Of a stretch of 64,000 nt of DNA, positions 12,217 through 23,889 are shown in pieces. Origin of the DNA: Nymphaea colorata (Eukaryota; Streptophyta; Magnoliopsida; Nymphaeales; Nymphaeaceae); assembly GCF_008831285.2 (NCBI RefSeq), contig NC_045147.1, positions 13,432,854 to 13,496,853 on the forward strand, written 5' to 3'. Within the stretch, counting starts at the first letter, position 1, and the number at the start of each line of letters is the position of its first letter. The notes beneath the pieces were generated by a model. It searched no databases. It saw only the letters and a program-made list of their open reading frames with translations, and had not been told where the DNA came from. The position numbers were made by a program, and so were the translations under genes.

Positions 12217-13990
12217 TTATGCATGATCTTCTGTTCGGACATCGTAGGATCCACAGATCTAAGAGATGGTGTTTTCGTAGGACGTCATGGCTTTTATGTT
12301 TTTTATGGCGTATATGGACCATGAGAAACAAAGTCTTATTTAGAGAGCAACCGTATTACTTTCTGGTCCTCCTTTTCAACCTGCGTGACTTGACTGCTAT
12401 TGTGAAGACGTTTTAGCATTCATACGCTATTGCTAGATTCACTCAGCATTTTTGTTTCCAATTATTGTATGGCTTGCCATCGTTTTCTCTTAGATGTGTC
12501 CCGTTTTAATGAATTCGTTTTCAATTCTCTCTCTCTCTCTCTCTCTCTCTCTTACTCTGCATATAAATAAAATGGAATTGTTGATGAAGTCTGTGACCGC
12601 TTGGCAACCTGAGAGAAAATCATGATTACATATGCGTTACTCTTAGGGCCATTTGATAACAATAATAATTTGTTACTGTTTCATAAATATACTCCAAAGA
12701 TTAAAGCAGATTTGTGGAACACTGTCATATAATGTTCTTAAACTTGCCTCAGAGTGTATCATGAATATACCCTAAAGATCCTGATTTGTTTTGCTATGCT
12801 GCAATGAGACTAGAAAAAAAAAGGTACATTGATTTAAGACATCAGAACAAACTGTTTGTATTTGGGCTCTGAACGTAAAATGTACATCGATCTATCTGAT
12901 GGAACTCCAGGGATAAACTAGCTAGCCATGACAGTTATGCGATTGAGTTGTACTGTGCCCTAAAATTTACCAGCATTCTTTTCTATAAAATTTAGATGGA
13001 GCTACAATCGAGTCGTAAGAATGACAGCCGCTCCCTCTCGCTTCACTAGTTCTCCTCGATTGAGGCTCAATTCATGACACAGCAGCTCGAACTCCATTCT
13101 CATTCTTCACTAGTCAAGCCTAAGTTGTCGAATTACAGACACAACTTGTTCATGCTTTTCTCGTAAATTGTATTATTAATGTAATGGCAGGTCGAGCTTC
13201 AACTCGGTCAAACTAAGCTTGAGGTCATCAATATATTTTAATGATGGTAAATCTTATAAGTGCTTTTTTTTTTCTTGAAGTTAGAGGTTGTCTTATAAAC
13301 AAGTAGGTACCATACTCTCATGTACTAGACTTAGTGAGAGTTGAAGTTGTTTTGTAAACAAGTAGCCACCATACTCTCATGTCCGAGACTTGGTGAGAAT
13401 CATTTGGCAGTCAATTCCAAGGAGAACAGACAGTGAAGATTAAAGCCAGGGGATTATCATCAAAATGTGACCAACATAACCACGATACTACCAAATCTAC
13501 ACAAAGTGGCATTTTAATTTCAGATGTGTGATTAAGATTTCAAAAAAGTTTGATAATCGATGGTCAAAACTTTTTTTAAAGCTCACTTTAAATGTCTAAA
13601 AAATATGATCTTATATTCGTTTTCATAGTTTTGGGCATTAAGAATACACCTATATACTTGTTTTTTAAAGAGCAGAAATATGTGACTTGAACAGACTAAT
13701 ACCTGATAGGCTTATACCAGGCGCGCTGATCATTTCGTGATCTTCCCTTTAGTTTTGTTTGATGGATAGGGATGATCCTACCTGCCGAGAAATTTACCTG
13801 AAAATGCTGAAAGTTGAATTATTTCAAACATTCCCAAGCCATCGAAAGAACTCTTCGTTGGCGGTCGCCTCTCCCACTTTACCTCTGCGAACTCGAGTTT
13901 CCCGCGTCTATTGAAGTAGGAGATATGAACTCCAAGAAATGCGTCAGTCGGTTTGAAACTTTGGAGCTATTCTAAATCTCTCTCTCTCTC
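12217..13990. other. Spacer upstream of the PPR gene
   Basis: No gene recognised. It holds a CT tract at 12526-12552, a MITE-like end (GGGCCATTTGATAACAAT) at about 12647, and a 60-bp tandem duplication at 13280-13398. A second CT tract at 13976-13993 lies just before the PPR start codon. Confidence 0.5.
13280..13398. repeat. 60-bp tandem duplication
   Basis: Copies at about 13280-13339 and 13340-13398 share the core CCATACTCTCATGT and the end CTTAGTGAGA/CTTGGTGAGA. They differ at roughly one position in six, so the duplication is older than that at 9109. Confidence 0.75.
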
Positions 13991-14009
13991 TCTTTGCGAA
14001 CAATTTCTG

Positions 14010-16256
14010 ATGTTTCTCCGCCACCATCACAGGATTCACAACTGCCTTATCTTCACTAGATTCAAGCTCTTGTTTCTTTCCTACCACTCTTCCGTTTCCC
14101 CTCTCTCCCTCCTATTCGCCCCTGAATACCACCCAAAAGCAGGAGGCGCGGAATTAATAGCCCAACGCCAGGGAGAATCAGAAGCAGAAGCAGAAGAACA
14201 AAGAGACCAAGGATGCAACAATCGATCCAGACGCAAGCGCAGAATCTCCCTCGCCATCTCCCAAATCATCAACAGCCGGCCATGGTCTCGGGATCTCGAA
14301 AACGCACTCCATCCACACACCTCTGCGCTCTCCACCACCGCCGTCGTCGAGATCCTCGAGCGCGTCAAGCTCCCTTCGAAATCTCTCCAATTTTTCAAGT
14401 GGGTGCAAGACAAAAGGTTCTCTCACAACGAGAAGACCTACTTCAAGATGATCGAGGTCCTCGGCCGCAGCCGGAACCTCAACGCCGCCCGCAACCTCCT
14501 CATGGGGATGCCCAGCCATGGCGTCCAATGGGAAGACCGGTTCTTCAATAGCCTAATGCGGAGTTACGCTAACGCCGGCCTGTTTCAGGAATCGATCAAG
14601 CTCTTCCAGAAGATGAAAGAGCTCGGAGTGTCCCCTTCTGTGTATACCTTCAACACCATCTTCTCAATTCTGCTACGCCGTGGTCGAACGAACATGGTCC
14701 GCGGCCTCTACGACGAAATGCTCCGCTCTGGAGTCAGCCCCGATGTCTTCACGTTCAATATCCTCATTAGGGGCTTCTGCCTGAACTCCATGGTCGATGA
14801 GGGGTTCAGGCTCTTCAATGAAATGGTGAAGCAGGGGTGTACCCCTGATATGGTTACATACAACACCCTTATAGATGGACTCTGCCGATCCGGAAAGGTC
14901 GCCAAGGGACATAATTTGATGAGAGCAATGAGGAGGAAGGGAGGGGAATTGATCCCCAACGTGGTTTCCTATACCACATTGATCAGGGGCTACTGTGAGA
15001 ATCAATCGATTGGTAACGCATTGGAACTGTTCGACGAAATGGTGGAGCAGGGATTGAAGCCAAATGAAATCACATATAATACCCTGATTCAGGGTCTGTG
15101 CGAGGCGAGGAAGCTGGACAAAATCAAAGAAATCTTGAAGGATGTCATGGACAGTGGTAGCTTCAAGCCTGATACTTGCACTTTCAATACGTTGATCAAT
15201 GCACATTGCAATGCAGGGAAGCTCAATGAAGCAGTGATGATATTCGGTAAGCTGTCAGAGCTGGGTGTTCAACCCGACTCTGCAACATACAGTGTTTTGA
15301 TTAGGAATCTATGCGTTAGATGCGAGTTTCAGAAGGCAGAGGAGTTCGTTGATGAGGTCATTAGGAGCAAGGTCCTTATCCAGGCCGAGGGATGTGTGCC
15401 CTTGGTTGCTTCTTACAACCCGGTGCTGGAGTACTTCTGTGAAAACGGGAAGGCAGAGAAGGCCGAGAGGTTGTTCAGACAGTTGCTCAAAAGGGGTACG
15501 CAGGATCCTTGCACTTTCCGGACATTGATACTAGGGCAATGCAAGGAGGGTAGGCCTGAAGCTGGGTATGAGCTGTTGGTGCTGATGTTGAGGAGGGACT
15601 TTGTACCTGATCTGGAGACTTACAGTACTCTGATAAATGGGTTTATAAAGAAGGATGATCCAGTTTATGCTCATAAGACTCTTCAGAAGATGTTAAAGAG
15701 TGAACATGTTCCTAGGACATCCACCTTCCATCAGATTTGTAGTGCTTTAGTTGCTGCAGGTAATGTTGTTGATGCAGCTTCTGTCATGAGGATGATGATT
15801 GACAAGAAAATTCGCCAGAATATCAATCTCTCGACAGATGTTGTGGCCGGCCTCTTTGCAAAGGGCCATGGGCATGATGCCCTTGAAGTTGTTCGAGCAC
15901 TATATGATAGTGGCTACTCTGTTAAGTTGGAAAGCATCGTTGATTTGCTTATTTGCAAGAGTAAATTTTCTGAGGCGCAGGTAATATTGATGTTTGGCTT
16001 GAATCATGACCATGAATTTGGCAGAGAGGTTTGTGGCAGAGTCATTACAGGTCTCTGTAAAAATGCGAAAGCTGAGGAAGCATTCTCTTTGTTCTATGAA
16101 ATAATTGAGAATGGAGAGTTGTCGAGCATGACTTCGATTAAACATTTGGCTATTTCACTTGAAATACAGGAAAAATCAAATGAAGCAGCTTTTGTTTCGA
16201 AGCGCATGGTGAGGGGTTACGTGACAGCAGCAAATGATGATCCTAAGTACAAGTAA
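14010..16256 (+). CDS. P-class pentatricopeptide-repeat (PPR) protein, At1g02060 type
   Basis: Intronless gene for 748 residues, as is usual for plant PPR genes. The first roughly 85 residues are basic and hydroxyl-rich, like an organelle transit peptide. From about residue 140 to 730 it is built of some 15-16 tandem 35-residue P-type repeats, many with the signature VTYNTLIDGLCRSGK or close variants. No E, DYW or SMR tail follows, so an RNA-editing role is unlikely. Repeat order and a KKIRQNINLSTDVV stretch near residue 600 match the Arabidopsis At1g02060 lineage well. P-class proteins bind specific organelle transcripts and affect their splicing, ends or stability; the target here is unknown. 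The start is the first ATG of the frame. The frame is open upstream to 13953, but with no ATG. Another nearby upstream ATG (13925) is out of frame. Confidence 0.93.
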   Translation: MFLRHHHRIHNCLIFTRFKLLFLSYHSSVSPLSLLFAPEYHPKAGGAELIAQRQGESEAEAEEQRDQGCNNRSRRKRRISLAISQIINSRPWSRDLENALHPHTSALSTTAVVEILERVKLPSKSLQFFKWVQDKRFSHNEKTYFKMIEVLGRSRNLNAARNLLMGMPSHGVQWEDRFFNSLMRSYANAGLFQESIKLFQKMKELGVSPSVYTFNTIFSILLRRGRTNMVRGLYDEMLRSGVSPDVFTFNILIRGFCLNSMVDEGFRLFNEMVKQGCTPDMVTYNTLIDGLCRSGKVAKGHNLMRAMRRKGGELIPNVVSYTTLIRGYCENQSIGNALELFDEMVEQGLKPNEITYNTLIQGLCEARKLDKIKEILKDVMDSGSFKPDTCTFNTLINAHCNAGKLNEAVMIFGKLSELGVQPDSATYSVLIRNLCVRCEFQKAEEFVDEVIRSKVLIQAEGCVPLVASYNPVLEYFCENGKAEKAERLFRQLLKRGTQDPCTFRTLILGQCKEGRPEAGYELLVLMLRRDFVPDLETYSTLINGFIKKDDPVYAHKTLQKMLKSEHVPRTSTFHQICSALVAAGNVVDAASVMRMMIDKKIRQNINLSTDVVAGLFAKGHGHDALEVVRALYDSGYSVKLESIVDLLICKSKFSEAQVILMFGLNHDHEFGREVCGRVITGLCKNAKAEEAFSLFYEIIENGELSSMTSIKHLAISLEIQEKSNEAAFVSKRMVRGYVTAANDDPKYK

Positions 16257-17540
16257 TGCAGTCCCTCAGAAATCTGCTTCAGACAATTGTTCGAAAAGAG
16301 TGTACACAGAAAGTTGGGGTGTCACTTCGGAAATGCGCTCATCCTAACCATAAGCCTGTTGCTGCACTATTGCATTTTGAAGATGTGCTCAACCTATTAT
16401 GTTAGCAGGTAGTTTTGTAATTTATACCATCTCTGCTGACTTGCCAAATTGTTAACATATATAAAGCGAATAACTTTTGCGGTCAAATTGAATTTTACAT
16501 GTGTGCCCCCTACTTGAAATTCTGACTCTGCCACGGATTTTGTCCCTACAGGTCTTGTGCTTCTAGGAATCTTTGAGGTTCTTTTCTGTCATATGATTCG
16601 TTAAACTTTAAGGCCTTCTGTCAGTTCTTTCCCGTATTATATAGAGTACCAGTAAACGGTTTGATTACTTCCTACGTTGTATTAGGAAATTACAAGACTG
16701 TGATGTAGCTTGCTTACTTTGACATCATAATTGTTGCATGGCCTGCTGATCAAGTTCAGTCTATGTTCCTGACTTATATATCTGTCGTTATGTGTCACAA
16801 AACATGCACAAGTTCAAGTGGTATGTGCACCTGCATTCCCAGCCATGTAGCTCAGGTTGCCATCAAGAGGTAATCTTCTTTTTGCCTTTTTTCTTCAATC
16901 TTTGAGCTAGTTATTGACCTCCGGCGTGGTTACAGAAGTAGCAAAACAGGTTCAAAACTTAGGATACATTAAGAAGCGGGAAGCAGTAGGAAAAAGCAGC
17001 ATCCGACCATGTTCCCTTATCAACCTTCAGAAATATGAAGGCATGTGTGAATATACCCTAGGATTGCTCCGATGGATTTCATGGGCTAAGCATCTTTAGA
17101 TGGACTAGACAAGAACAAACATCCACATGGTTCTGCCTCTCGTGCACTTACTGTTGGCATTCATCGACATCCTTCTCAAACTCGTCTCTGCGAGTGGTAT
17201 TCGAAACCAAAGTCCAATTGAGAATATATTTTTGAATTACAGTATCAGAAATGTGCCTTTCTCTACCAACTTCGATTCATGAACCAGACAGAACAAGCAA
17301 AAAAGAAGAACCAAAACAAAGAGCAGAGTCAAGAAGAAGTACCAATTGCCTCTTTATTCATTCAATGAATTCAATGTATTCAAGTCAAGTCAGTTTCTAT
17401 AGCAGCTCTCACCAATACACTCTTTTCGCATAAATACATGAACCAGAAAAGACAAAATCTCGGAAATCCTGCTCGAAACTATTATAGAAGATTTTCCAAT
17501 GAATTAATACCAAACAGAAAAATGGGAAGAAAACACTGGG
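16257..17540. other. Spacer between PPR and Nudix-like genes
   Basis: Tail-to-tail intergenic region holding both 3' untranslated regions. Nothing else recognised; a 61-codon + frame at 16914-17099 is not convincing. Confidence 0.5.
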
Positions 17541-17541
17541 A

Positions 17542-18339
17542 CTAATGAAAACCTTCTGAGGCTTCTTCGCAAGGAGTCCACTTCCAGAAATGCCTTCTCA
17601 CGACCACCGCACCCTCCGCTAGCCTGCCGGAGCCGACGTACTCGTCCTCCTCCTCCGTGAAAAACTCGCCCTCTGGCAACCCTTCCTCCACGATGGCGTC
17701 CACCGAATGCAAGATATAGCAGGCGGGCATCCCCGGGTAAGACACGGAGTTCCTCTCCTCCACCCTCCTCGAGTACGACTCCATCAGCACCCGAACCCCT
17801 TGGCCGGAGCGAAGGACGGAGCCCAATTCCTCGCGGATGGCCCTGAGTACGGCTTCGCACACGGTCTCGCCTGGCCTCATTTTCTCCGAAAGCGGGCGGC
17901 GGCGGGGCCGCACGGTGCCATCGCTGAGCTCCTGGTGGGATTCGATGAGGACGTCGCCGGCTGCGTTGTGGATGCGGACGGCAGCGACGTTGACGGTACG
18001 GCGGGGCGGGACGGAATCCTGGAGGAGGGCCTCGCCGTGGGCGAGCTCGAGCCAGAGGTTGGAGACGTTCTTGGTGCCGGGCTTGACTCCCCAGCTGGGG
18101 AGATCTCTGGGAAGCCTAGGCCTCAGCCAGTCAGAAAGGGTCTGGGGGGAGGAGAAGCTCTGCGCCGACACGAAGGCGCTTCCGGTGGAAGCCGCAGGGA
18201 TTGTGGCGGTGGACATGGAAGGCAGGTGGTGGATCTGCGCCTTGAGGAGAAGGTGGTGGCGTTGGGATTTGTTGACGGCGACGAAGGCGAGGGCTGCTAG
18301 GAAATCTGCAGAGATTGAGTGGCTGTGAGGCTTGATCAT
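17542..18339 (-). CDS. Plastid-type protein with a Nudix-like fold
   Basis: Single-exon gene for 265 residues, much richer in GC than its surroundings. Residues 1-75 are hydroxyl-rich with few acidic residues, as in a plastid transit peptide. The conserved part begins at SDWLRPRLPRDLPSWGVKPG and includes LWLEL, a LIESHQELSDG strand and GETVCEAVLRAIREELGS at about residues 164-181. The last stretch resembles the Nudix box (G-x5-E-x7-REUxEExGU) but its first glycine-glutamate spacing and one arginine-glutamate pair deviate, so hydrolase activity is uncertain. The C terminus has the conserved SVSYPGMPACYILHSVDA block and an acidic stretch. I recognise a conserved plant family with no firmly known function. 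Start: ATG at 18339; a second Met at residue 42 is possible. A TATTTAAA box lies upstream at 18454-18462. Confidence 0.75.
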   Translation of the reverse strand: MIKPHSHSISADFLAALAFVAVNKSQRHHLLLKAQIHHLPSMSTATIPAASTGSAFVSAQSFSSPQTLSDWLRPRLPRDLPSWGVKPGTKNVSNLWLELAHGEALLQDSVPPRRTVNVAAVRIHNAAGDVLIESHQELSDGTVRPRRRPLSEKMRPGETVCEAVLRAIREELGSVLRSGQGVRVLMESYSRRVEERNSVSYPGMPACYILHSVDAIVEEGLPEGEFFTEEEDEYVGSGRLAEGAVVVRRHFWKWTPCEEASEGFH

Positions 18340-18453
18340 GGCAGACACGAAACCCTGGCTACCCTCTGTCTCTCTCTCTCGATGCGGCGTGGTGCGTGCG
18401 TGCACACTAATATAGCAACACACGCTGAACAATTAATCGGAAATATTATGGCC

Positions 18454-18462
18454 TTTAAATAG
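18454..18462 (-). promoter_or_regulatory. Probable TATA box of the Nudix-like gene
   Basis: Read on the minus strand the site is CTATTTAAAG, about 115 bases before the start codon. The leader between holds a short CT/GA-rich tract at about 18365-18382. Confidence 0.45.
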
Positions 18463-18469
18463 ATCGACT

Positions 18470-20010
18470 GTGAAGAGGAAATCGATAAAAAAACGAGACA
18501 AGGATGGAAGCAGGAAGCATCTCGATTCAAACATCAACCCAGTCTTCCTGTCCTCCAATAACTCCAATATCGCAGCATTCGTATTAGAAAGTTCTACGGG
18601 TTATTTGAGTATTGGCTTTCACTTGTAAGTTGGTTTTTCTACAATCTTATTACATGTTTTTGGTTTTGCTTCACGAAAACAAAAAAAAGCCAATCAAATG
18701 CTTTTATTTGATCACTAAGGAAAGAAAATCAGATTTCGTAAAAAAAACGACCAATATCTGTTTACTGATCATATATGAATGTTCTTATCAAAGTCAACTA
18801 CTTGAATTCAGATTCAGATCAAATATCTGATAATATCTGGATCACTGACATCCCTAAGAGTATTTATACGACTAGAAAAGTTCACCTTTGAGACATGGTT
18901 GATCAAATTCACTACAGTAAAAGTTTAAAACTGAGCTCAACATGTTTCTTTGGGCAACCTGTATTTGTAAACTGTCAGCCACTAACACTTGATTTGAATC
19001 TTATATTACATTAAGGGTAATTCAACCTCGTAAAACGGCAAGTAAAGCCATACTAACCATGAATCTGAACCCCATATTTGAAGTCGTATGTGCAACTTAT
19101 TTTTGCTTTCTCTTCCTCTTGCTTCTACTTTGTCCCTTGCACCTTTCTCCTGTCTGAAAAATCTGAACACAGGATTGGTTTTGGGCGGGGCTAGAGGAAG
19201 GCACCGTGAAGCAAGGGAACTGGCTCTTTTGACCCGGAATTCCAATAGCAAACGCAGGCAGTTTCTTCTGTACCTTCTCAGAAGCATGACCCGTCCGGCA
19301 AGCGAAGTTATACACCAAGATTTTTTTGTTCAACGAGGGAGACGTCCTTGTTCAAATACGTAGAAGCTGCAACATCACAATATCTGTTGGTTTCCAATTC
19401 TGAGTGCATTTTCTCGGCATAATAAACCCATTGGTCGGAATGATCGTCTCGTCATTTCGGGATTTGGACTTGTGATCTCTCGCCAACCCCATGTTTTGGA
19501 TCACTTCCTTCTTTCCATTATCTCTCCCTTGTTTGGGAATGTTAAGGGCGCGTTTAAATTCTGGAGAAGTTTTTGCAAACAATTTTGTCTTCTTTTCAAG
19601 TTAGAGCCCTCAGCCATCTCATCATCCTATATTTCATAAACCAACATGATGTTTTTGAAATGTGTATTATAGAAATATGTGTTTCAAAAGTGTGAATTAA
19701 TGTTCTCCTTATCAAATGCCTTCTATGGGATTAGACACCTAATATGGAGATAGCAACTCACCATCTAATTCGCCAGAAGGCTTTAGCATTCATTACTCCA
19801 TTCAAAACAACCAAAGAATAGGAGAGCTATAATACATTCAATGTGACAAATTTGCACACTTGGTAAAAGATATAACAAGAGGTTGCAGTTCAACATCCCA
19901 ATCACCTTAAAGTTTATAGGTTATGAGGCTTCAAGGTCTAGGGCTGCTTTGGGACTTGAGTGGTTTTATGGTATATCATTCACGAACACAAGTGTCGCAT
20001 TAATGCTAAG
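18470..20010. other. Spacer with MITE-like end
   Basis: No gene recognised. A stretch at about 19620-19735 resembles the TTATCAAATGCC-ended element family also seen near 12647, 24817 and 47490. Open frames at 19006-19363 on both strands overlap one another and match nothing known. Confidence 0.45.
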
Positions 20011-20018
20011 CTCCCACA

Positions 20019-20407
20019 TCAGGGATCCTGCAGCTGGCCTTTTGGGGAGGCCACAGAAGCACGGAACGGTGGCGTCGTCTCGGACGAGGAGGAGCCACTG
20101 CGGGATCCAAGATTCTGGCAACTCTTCTGTCTCGACTCGCTGGTATCTGAACCGGCGTCTTCTCTGCTCCCCTCCTCCTGGATTGTGAAGAGGGCCATCA
20201 GCTCCAAGTCGAGGTCTGACAGAGAAGCTTCCTCTTCCACTTCTTCATCGTTGGAAAAATCGCAGCTGGATCCGTGGATCCACCACCGGTGACCTTCTTT
20301 GTCTTACAATTCCTCATTATGAAGACAACTTGGGCTGTACAAAGGAGAAAGATTAGTGAAAAAAATGCCACCGAAAGCATCATCCGCAACTTGTCCAGGC
20401 CAGCCAT
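20019..20407 (-). pseudogene. Small plant membrane protein gene with one frameshift
   Basis: The minus strand encodes, from ATG at 20407, MAGLDKLRMMLSVAFFSLIF, a single N-terminal membrane anchor followed by a basic patch. This frame runs on to TSTWS and stops near 20198. The second half of the same protein type is in another frame from about 20259 to 20019: an acidic DEEVEEEASLSDLDLEL stretch, LFTIQEE, a Ser-rich region and TTPPFRASVASP. Plant proteins of this small anchored family have exactly this order (anchor, TIKEE motif, TPFxTPxASP tail), so the two frames belong together and are split by a one-base shift, most likely in the A5/T5 run at 20255-20259. The tail is shorter than usual in the family. 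Function is unknown. It may be a young pseudogene or an assembly error. Confidence 0.6.
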
Positions 20408-20524
20408 AGCACGATATGAATACACTAATTAAGCCATTAACCGGCATCTTGAAGATGGTAGCTCTCATTGTTCATACGTAAAGAGAGAGATGCATGGTGT
20501 CTATCATAAAATAGGGCAGCAAGC

Positions 20525-20698
20525 AGTGGCGTAGCCACATGGTGGCTGGTGAGGACAGTTGCCCACACCATCTCACAAAATTAACTTAATATATATGTTA
20601 ATGTCTTGATATATTTGATTGTTATACATGTAAGTGCCTCAAAGATATTAAAGGTATTAAACGAGTATCTCAACCAAAAAAAATTCTAGCTCCACTAG
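20525..20698. mobile_element. Short non-autonomous element, hAT-like ends
   Basis: The left end reads CAGTGGCGTAGCCA and the right end TTCTAGCTCCACTA, whose complement starts TAGTGGAGCTAGAA. The two are an imperfect inverted pair, and CAGTG fits the hAT consensus YARNG. The target-site duplication is unclear, so the call is tentative. It is about 174 bases and cannot code for a transposase. Confidence 0.4.
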
Positions 20699-21879
20699 TA
20701 GCAGTGAGGTTAACGAAAGTGAATGCTGTAAACTAAGCTAGTGTACCAAACTGTAGAGCACCAGCAAAAAGGTGTCAAGGGACTCCACCCACATTGAACT
20801 TCCACCTACTGGTAGAAAAAAGAATGCCCGGAACTAGCTGCTGGTCTTTCTGGATCCCGTCATGGTTGTATCTTTATGTGGATTCCAGAAGAACCTTTCT
20901 AGATAGCCGCACCTTTTCCTAATAGAAAAGGTCTCTCTTAGGGTGTGCAACTTTCAGGCGAAGGCTTTTATAATTCTAAGAACCTGGACAGGGCAGCTGA
21001 TAATAATACTAACATAGTGTTTTGATTATGAATCTGGACGACTGTGCCAAAGATTGGGGGATGTTCATGCATGAAACGCTAGAGGATAATGCTCATGGAA
21101 TCTGCTTCAATTTTTATAATAGATTCATGAAAAGCGATACCGTATGAATGTTTCCACTGCTCGATAGATAAACGACAAAAGTGCCTTTTGAAGAGAAGAA
21201 AGAAACACCTTGTAGGGATAAAGTTAGAAACAACTAGTTATATTTGGGGCCAATGTCTGACTCCATTAATATGTCAACTCATCTCAAACATGCAAAGACC
21301 CATAACTGTGTTCGAGTAGCTTGGCTTCTTGTTCACCCTTAGTGGTAATACCAACCAATGGCTCGCGAGCAAGAATTTTAAATAAAGAAGAAAGCATAGT
21401 GGCAACAACCCATTAGAATTTTGTGACGCCATATGCGATACACTTACTATATCACCAAGTTTGGAAACTAAAATATAGTGTCATGTTAACATCTTCATGA
21501 GGTCCTATCTAGTGAGCCCATCAATAATGTAACAACCATATATACATATATAAAGCCGGACAATATAAAAATTGAAAATGCAGATCAGGTATGTATGGGT
21601 AACAAAACTACTAGGGAAGGTGAATCCTTCTATTTTTTTTCTTTTTTTTGAAATGAAGGTGGGTCCAAACTAAGGGTGGGCAAGAGAACTGGTATTCAAA
21701 AGGGTAGTCAGGTATCTCATCCGTGAAGAGTTGGGTTTGGGTTGGTTATTTGACACCTGAGTTGACCTGATTAAAAAAACTCATCAGGCCAGGCTGGCTT
21801 TAGTCGAGCCTTCGAGCATTGGAGGCTCGACTCCGTCTGATGTATTTAATTAAAACTTATTTCTTCATATTTTTATTTT

Positions 21880-21984
<105 letters not shown>

Positions 21985-23129
21985 GCATCGGACCAAACCA
22001 AACCTGACTTGGTCGAACCTTAGGCCGGGCCAGGCTGATGTCCAGCCTTAACTCTGCCAATCAAATCTTTGGAAGCCACCACTGTCAAGAAGCTTCAAAT
22101 AATAAAATGACAGGATTAAGACTCCAAATCAAGGTTTTGAAGTCGACCACCCTTTGGCATATTTTTGTTATGTTTTTGGGTCGAACGGACAGTGAAACAA
22201 GGCAACCACACCAAGTGAAAGGAGAAAAAGAAACGCGGGAAACAGACACACAATTATAATGAAAAAGGGAACTAATTAAACTGCCGCAGGATCAGATCCA
22301 AGGTGGTTGTAGCACGAGGTGTGTCTGTGCTAGTTAACGCATGTTATATTTCTTGAGTCAGCCAAAATTATTTTTTAAAAAAAGTCATTTTCTAGAAAAA
22401 ATGAAAAAAAACTATAAAAATATAAAATATCTTTAAAAAATATAAAAAATAGTTAAAAGTTGATATGTTACACTGTTAAATATTTTTTTTTCAATATAAT
22501 TAGCCACAGAGTCGAATCAGTCTGCCATCGATTTGCCGATTGAAGCCGATTCTGATAATATAGATCAACGGTGCTACAATTCCTTGTGTTTAATTGCCTT
22601 CTCAAACCCCAGGTTGAGAGCTGTGGATTTCAAATGCAGACGTTCCTCTTACGCTTTCTCGATACAAAAAATATAAAATAAGGATCGCATAATTTAGTTT
22701 GATGAATCATGGATTTTATCATGGATCTTTTGCCACATGGGCAAAGGCGTGTCACGTTGAAATAATCAAATGCCACTAACTGATAATCAAAAATGAAAAT
22801 TAAGCATAAAGCAGCAAACAAGAATTCCACTCATGATCAATTACATATTTCATCGTCTGTACATATGAAGGAGTGCTCTTTAGTCTTTACAACTTTCTCT
22901 AAAGCACCAAGAAGAGAATTGAGATAGAAGACTCCATGAAACTCTACCTACCAGACACGATTATAATGGAGTTTTTTTTTTTTTTTGTTTAGGAGTGACG
23001 CAGCCCACTGTTTTCCATCTTCATGGAAATGGTCGACAATGCTCACATATTACTCCTACTCTAATAATCCTACTTCAACGTTTAGCTTTACAACATGGAA
23101 AATTTAAAATCTTCAAGTTAGATGGAAAA

Positions 23130-23657
23130 TTAGTTCTCCATTACAAGAGTGTCCGCGAATAAGTAAGATATCTGGTCGACCAACCACGAATAATGGTCAT
23201 CTGCATCAGAATCGGCAGCCATTAGAGGGAGGAGGGGAGACCTACACAAGGGGCAGGTATGCTGTCCTTGGTCCACCCACTTATCCAAGCACCTCTGGTG
23301 GAAGGCATGCCTACAATTGTGCAATTTCCTCACCTTGTCCCTTCTCTCTATGCTGCACAAGCAAACACAACAGGCAGCCCTCTGCTCCTGCTTGCACTGC
23401 TCCTCGGCCATGCGAAGGAAGTGGCCGAATTCCATCACTTCTAGCGTCTTCTTGATCATCTGGGAGCTTGGCACCGGCGATCCACCGCAGGGCGTTTGCT
23501 CCTGCTCATGCCAAGACTCATCAACAGCATGAACAAGATGATCAAGTTGCGAGAAGAGCCACGCGGTTAGAAGCTTGAGCGGGGTTAGTAAGTGAAATGA
23601 TTCCAACATAAGCGTTGGTATAAGGATGCCATAAGTAACAGTAGAAGGAAAAGCCAT
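23130..23657 (-). CDS. RING-H2 E3 ubiquitin ligase, BRH1/RHA-like
   Basis: Single-exon gene for 175 residues. Residues about 8-37 are hydrophobic and probably form a membrane anchor. A C3H2C3 RING-H2 finger is complete: C96, C99, C115, H117, H120, C123, C135 and C138, with the conserved W127 and the P after C135 that contact E2 enzymes. A LPLMAAD tail and an acidic C terminus follow. Length, anchor and finger position fit the BRH1/RHA/XERICO-like group of small anchored plant RING ligases that pass ubiquitin from an E2 to substrates; the substrate is unknown. Start: the only upstream ATG in frame. The leader contains a (TTC)n tract on the coding strand (23683-23709), and a TATA box lies at 23806-23813. 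Confidence 0.88.
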   Translation of the reverse strand: MAFPSTVTYGILIPTLMLESFHLLTPLKLLTAWLFSQLDHLVHAVDESWHEQEQTPCGGSPVPSSQMIKKTLEVMEFGHFLRMAEEQCKQEQRAACCVCLCSIERRDKVRKLHNCRHAFHQRCLDKWVDQGQHTCPLCRSPLLPLMAADSDADDHYSWLVDQISYLFADTLVMEN

Positions 23658-23682
23658 AAATACATATATCTGTATATGATTT

Positions 23683-23709
23683 AGAAGAAGAAGAAGAAGA
23701 AGAAGAAGC
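23683..23709. repeat. (AAG)9 tract in the RING gene leader
   Basis: A trinucleotide run, read as TTC repeats on the coding strand, lies about 25 bases before the RING start codon and continues into GCA repeats. Confidence 0.9.
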
Positions 23710-23805
23710 CGCAGCAGCAGAAGAGGAAGAGGAATAAGTGAAATAAGAAGAGGAAGAAGTGTGACGCTGCCGCCGATAGCAGGGGAAAAGAGAGATTTCC
23801 ATTGC

Positions 23806-23813
23806 CCTTATAA
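23806..23813 (-). promoter_or_regulatory. Probable TATA box of the RING gene
   Basis: Read on the minus strand this is TATAAGGG in the context GATTTATAAGGGC, about 150 bases before the ATG. A second TATA-like site, TTTATAAATT, lies at about 23861-23872. Confidence 0.45.
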
Positions 23814-23889
23814 ATCGTGTTGCATGGGGTCCATTTATTGGCAGTTTGCTTTGATGCGGAAATTTATAAAGCGTAGAAAACAAAAATAC

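Noticed and set aside
14673-15206. 177-codon minus-strand frame
   Set aside because: It lies antisense inside the PPR gene; the sense frame has clear repeats.
17707-18328. Two long + frames
   Set aside because: They are antisense to the GC-rich Nudix-like gene, where stops are rare by composition.
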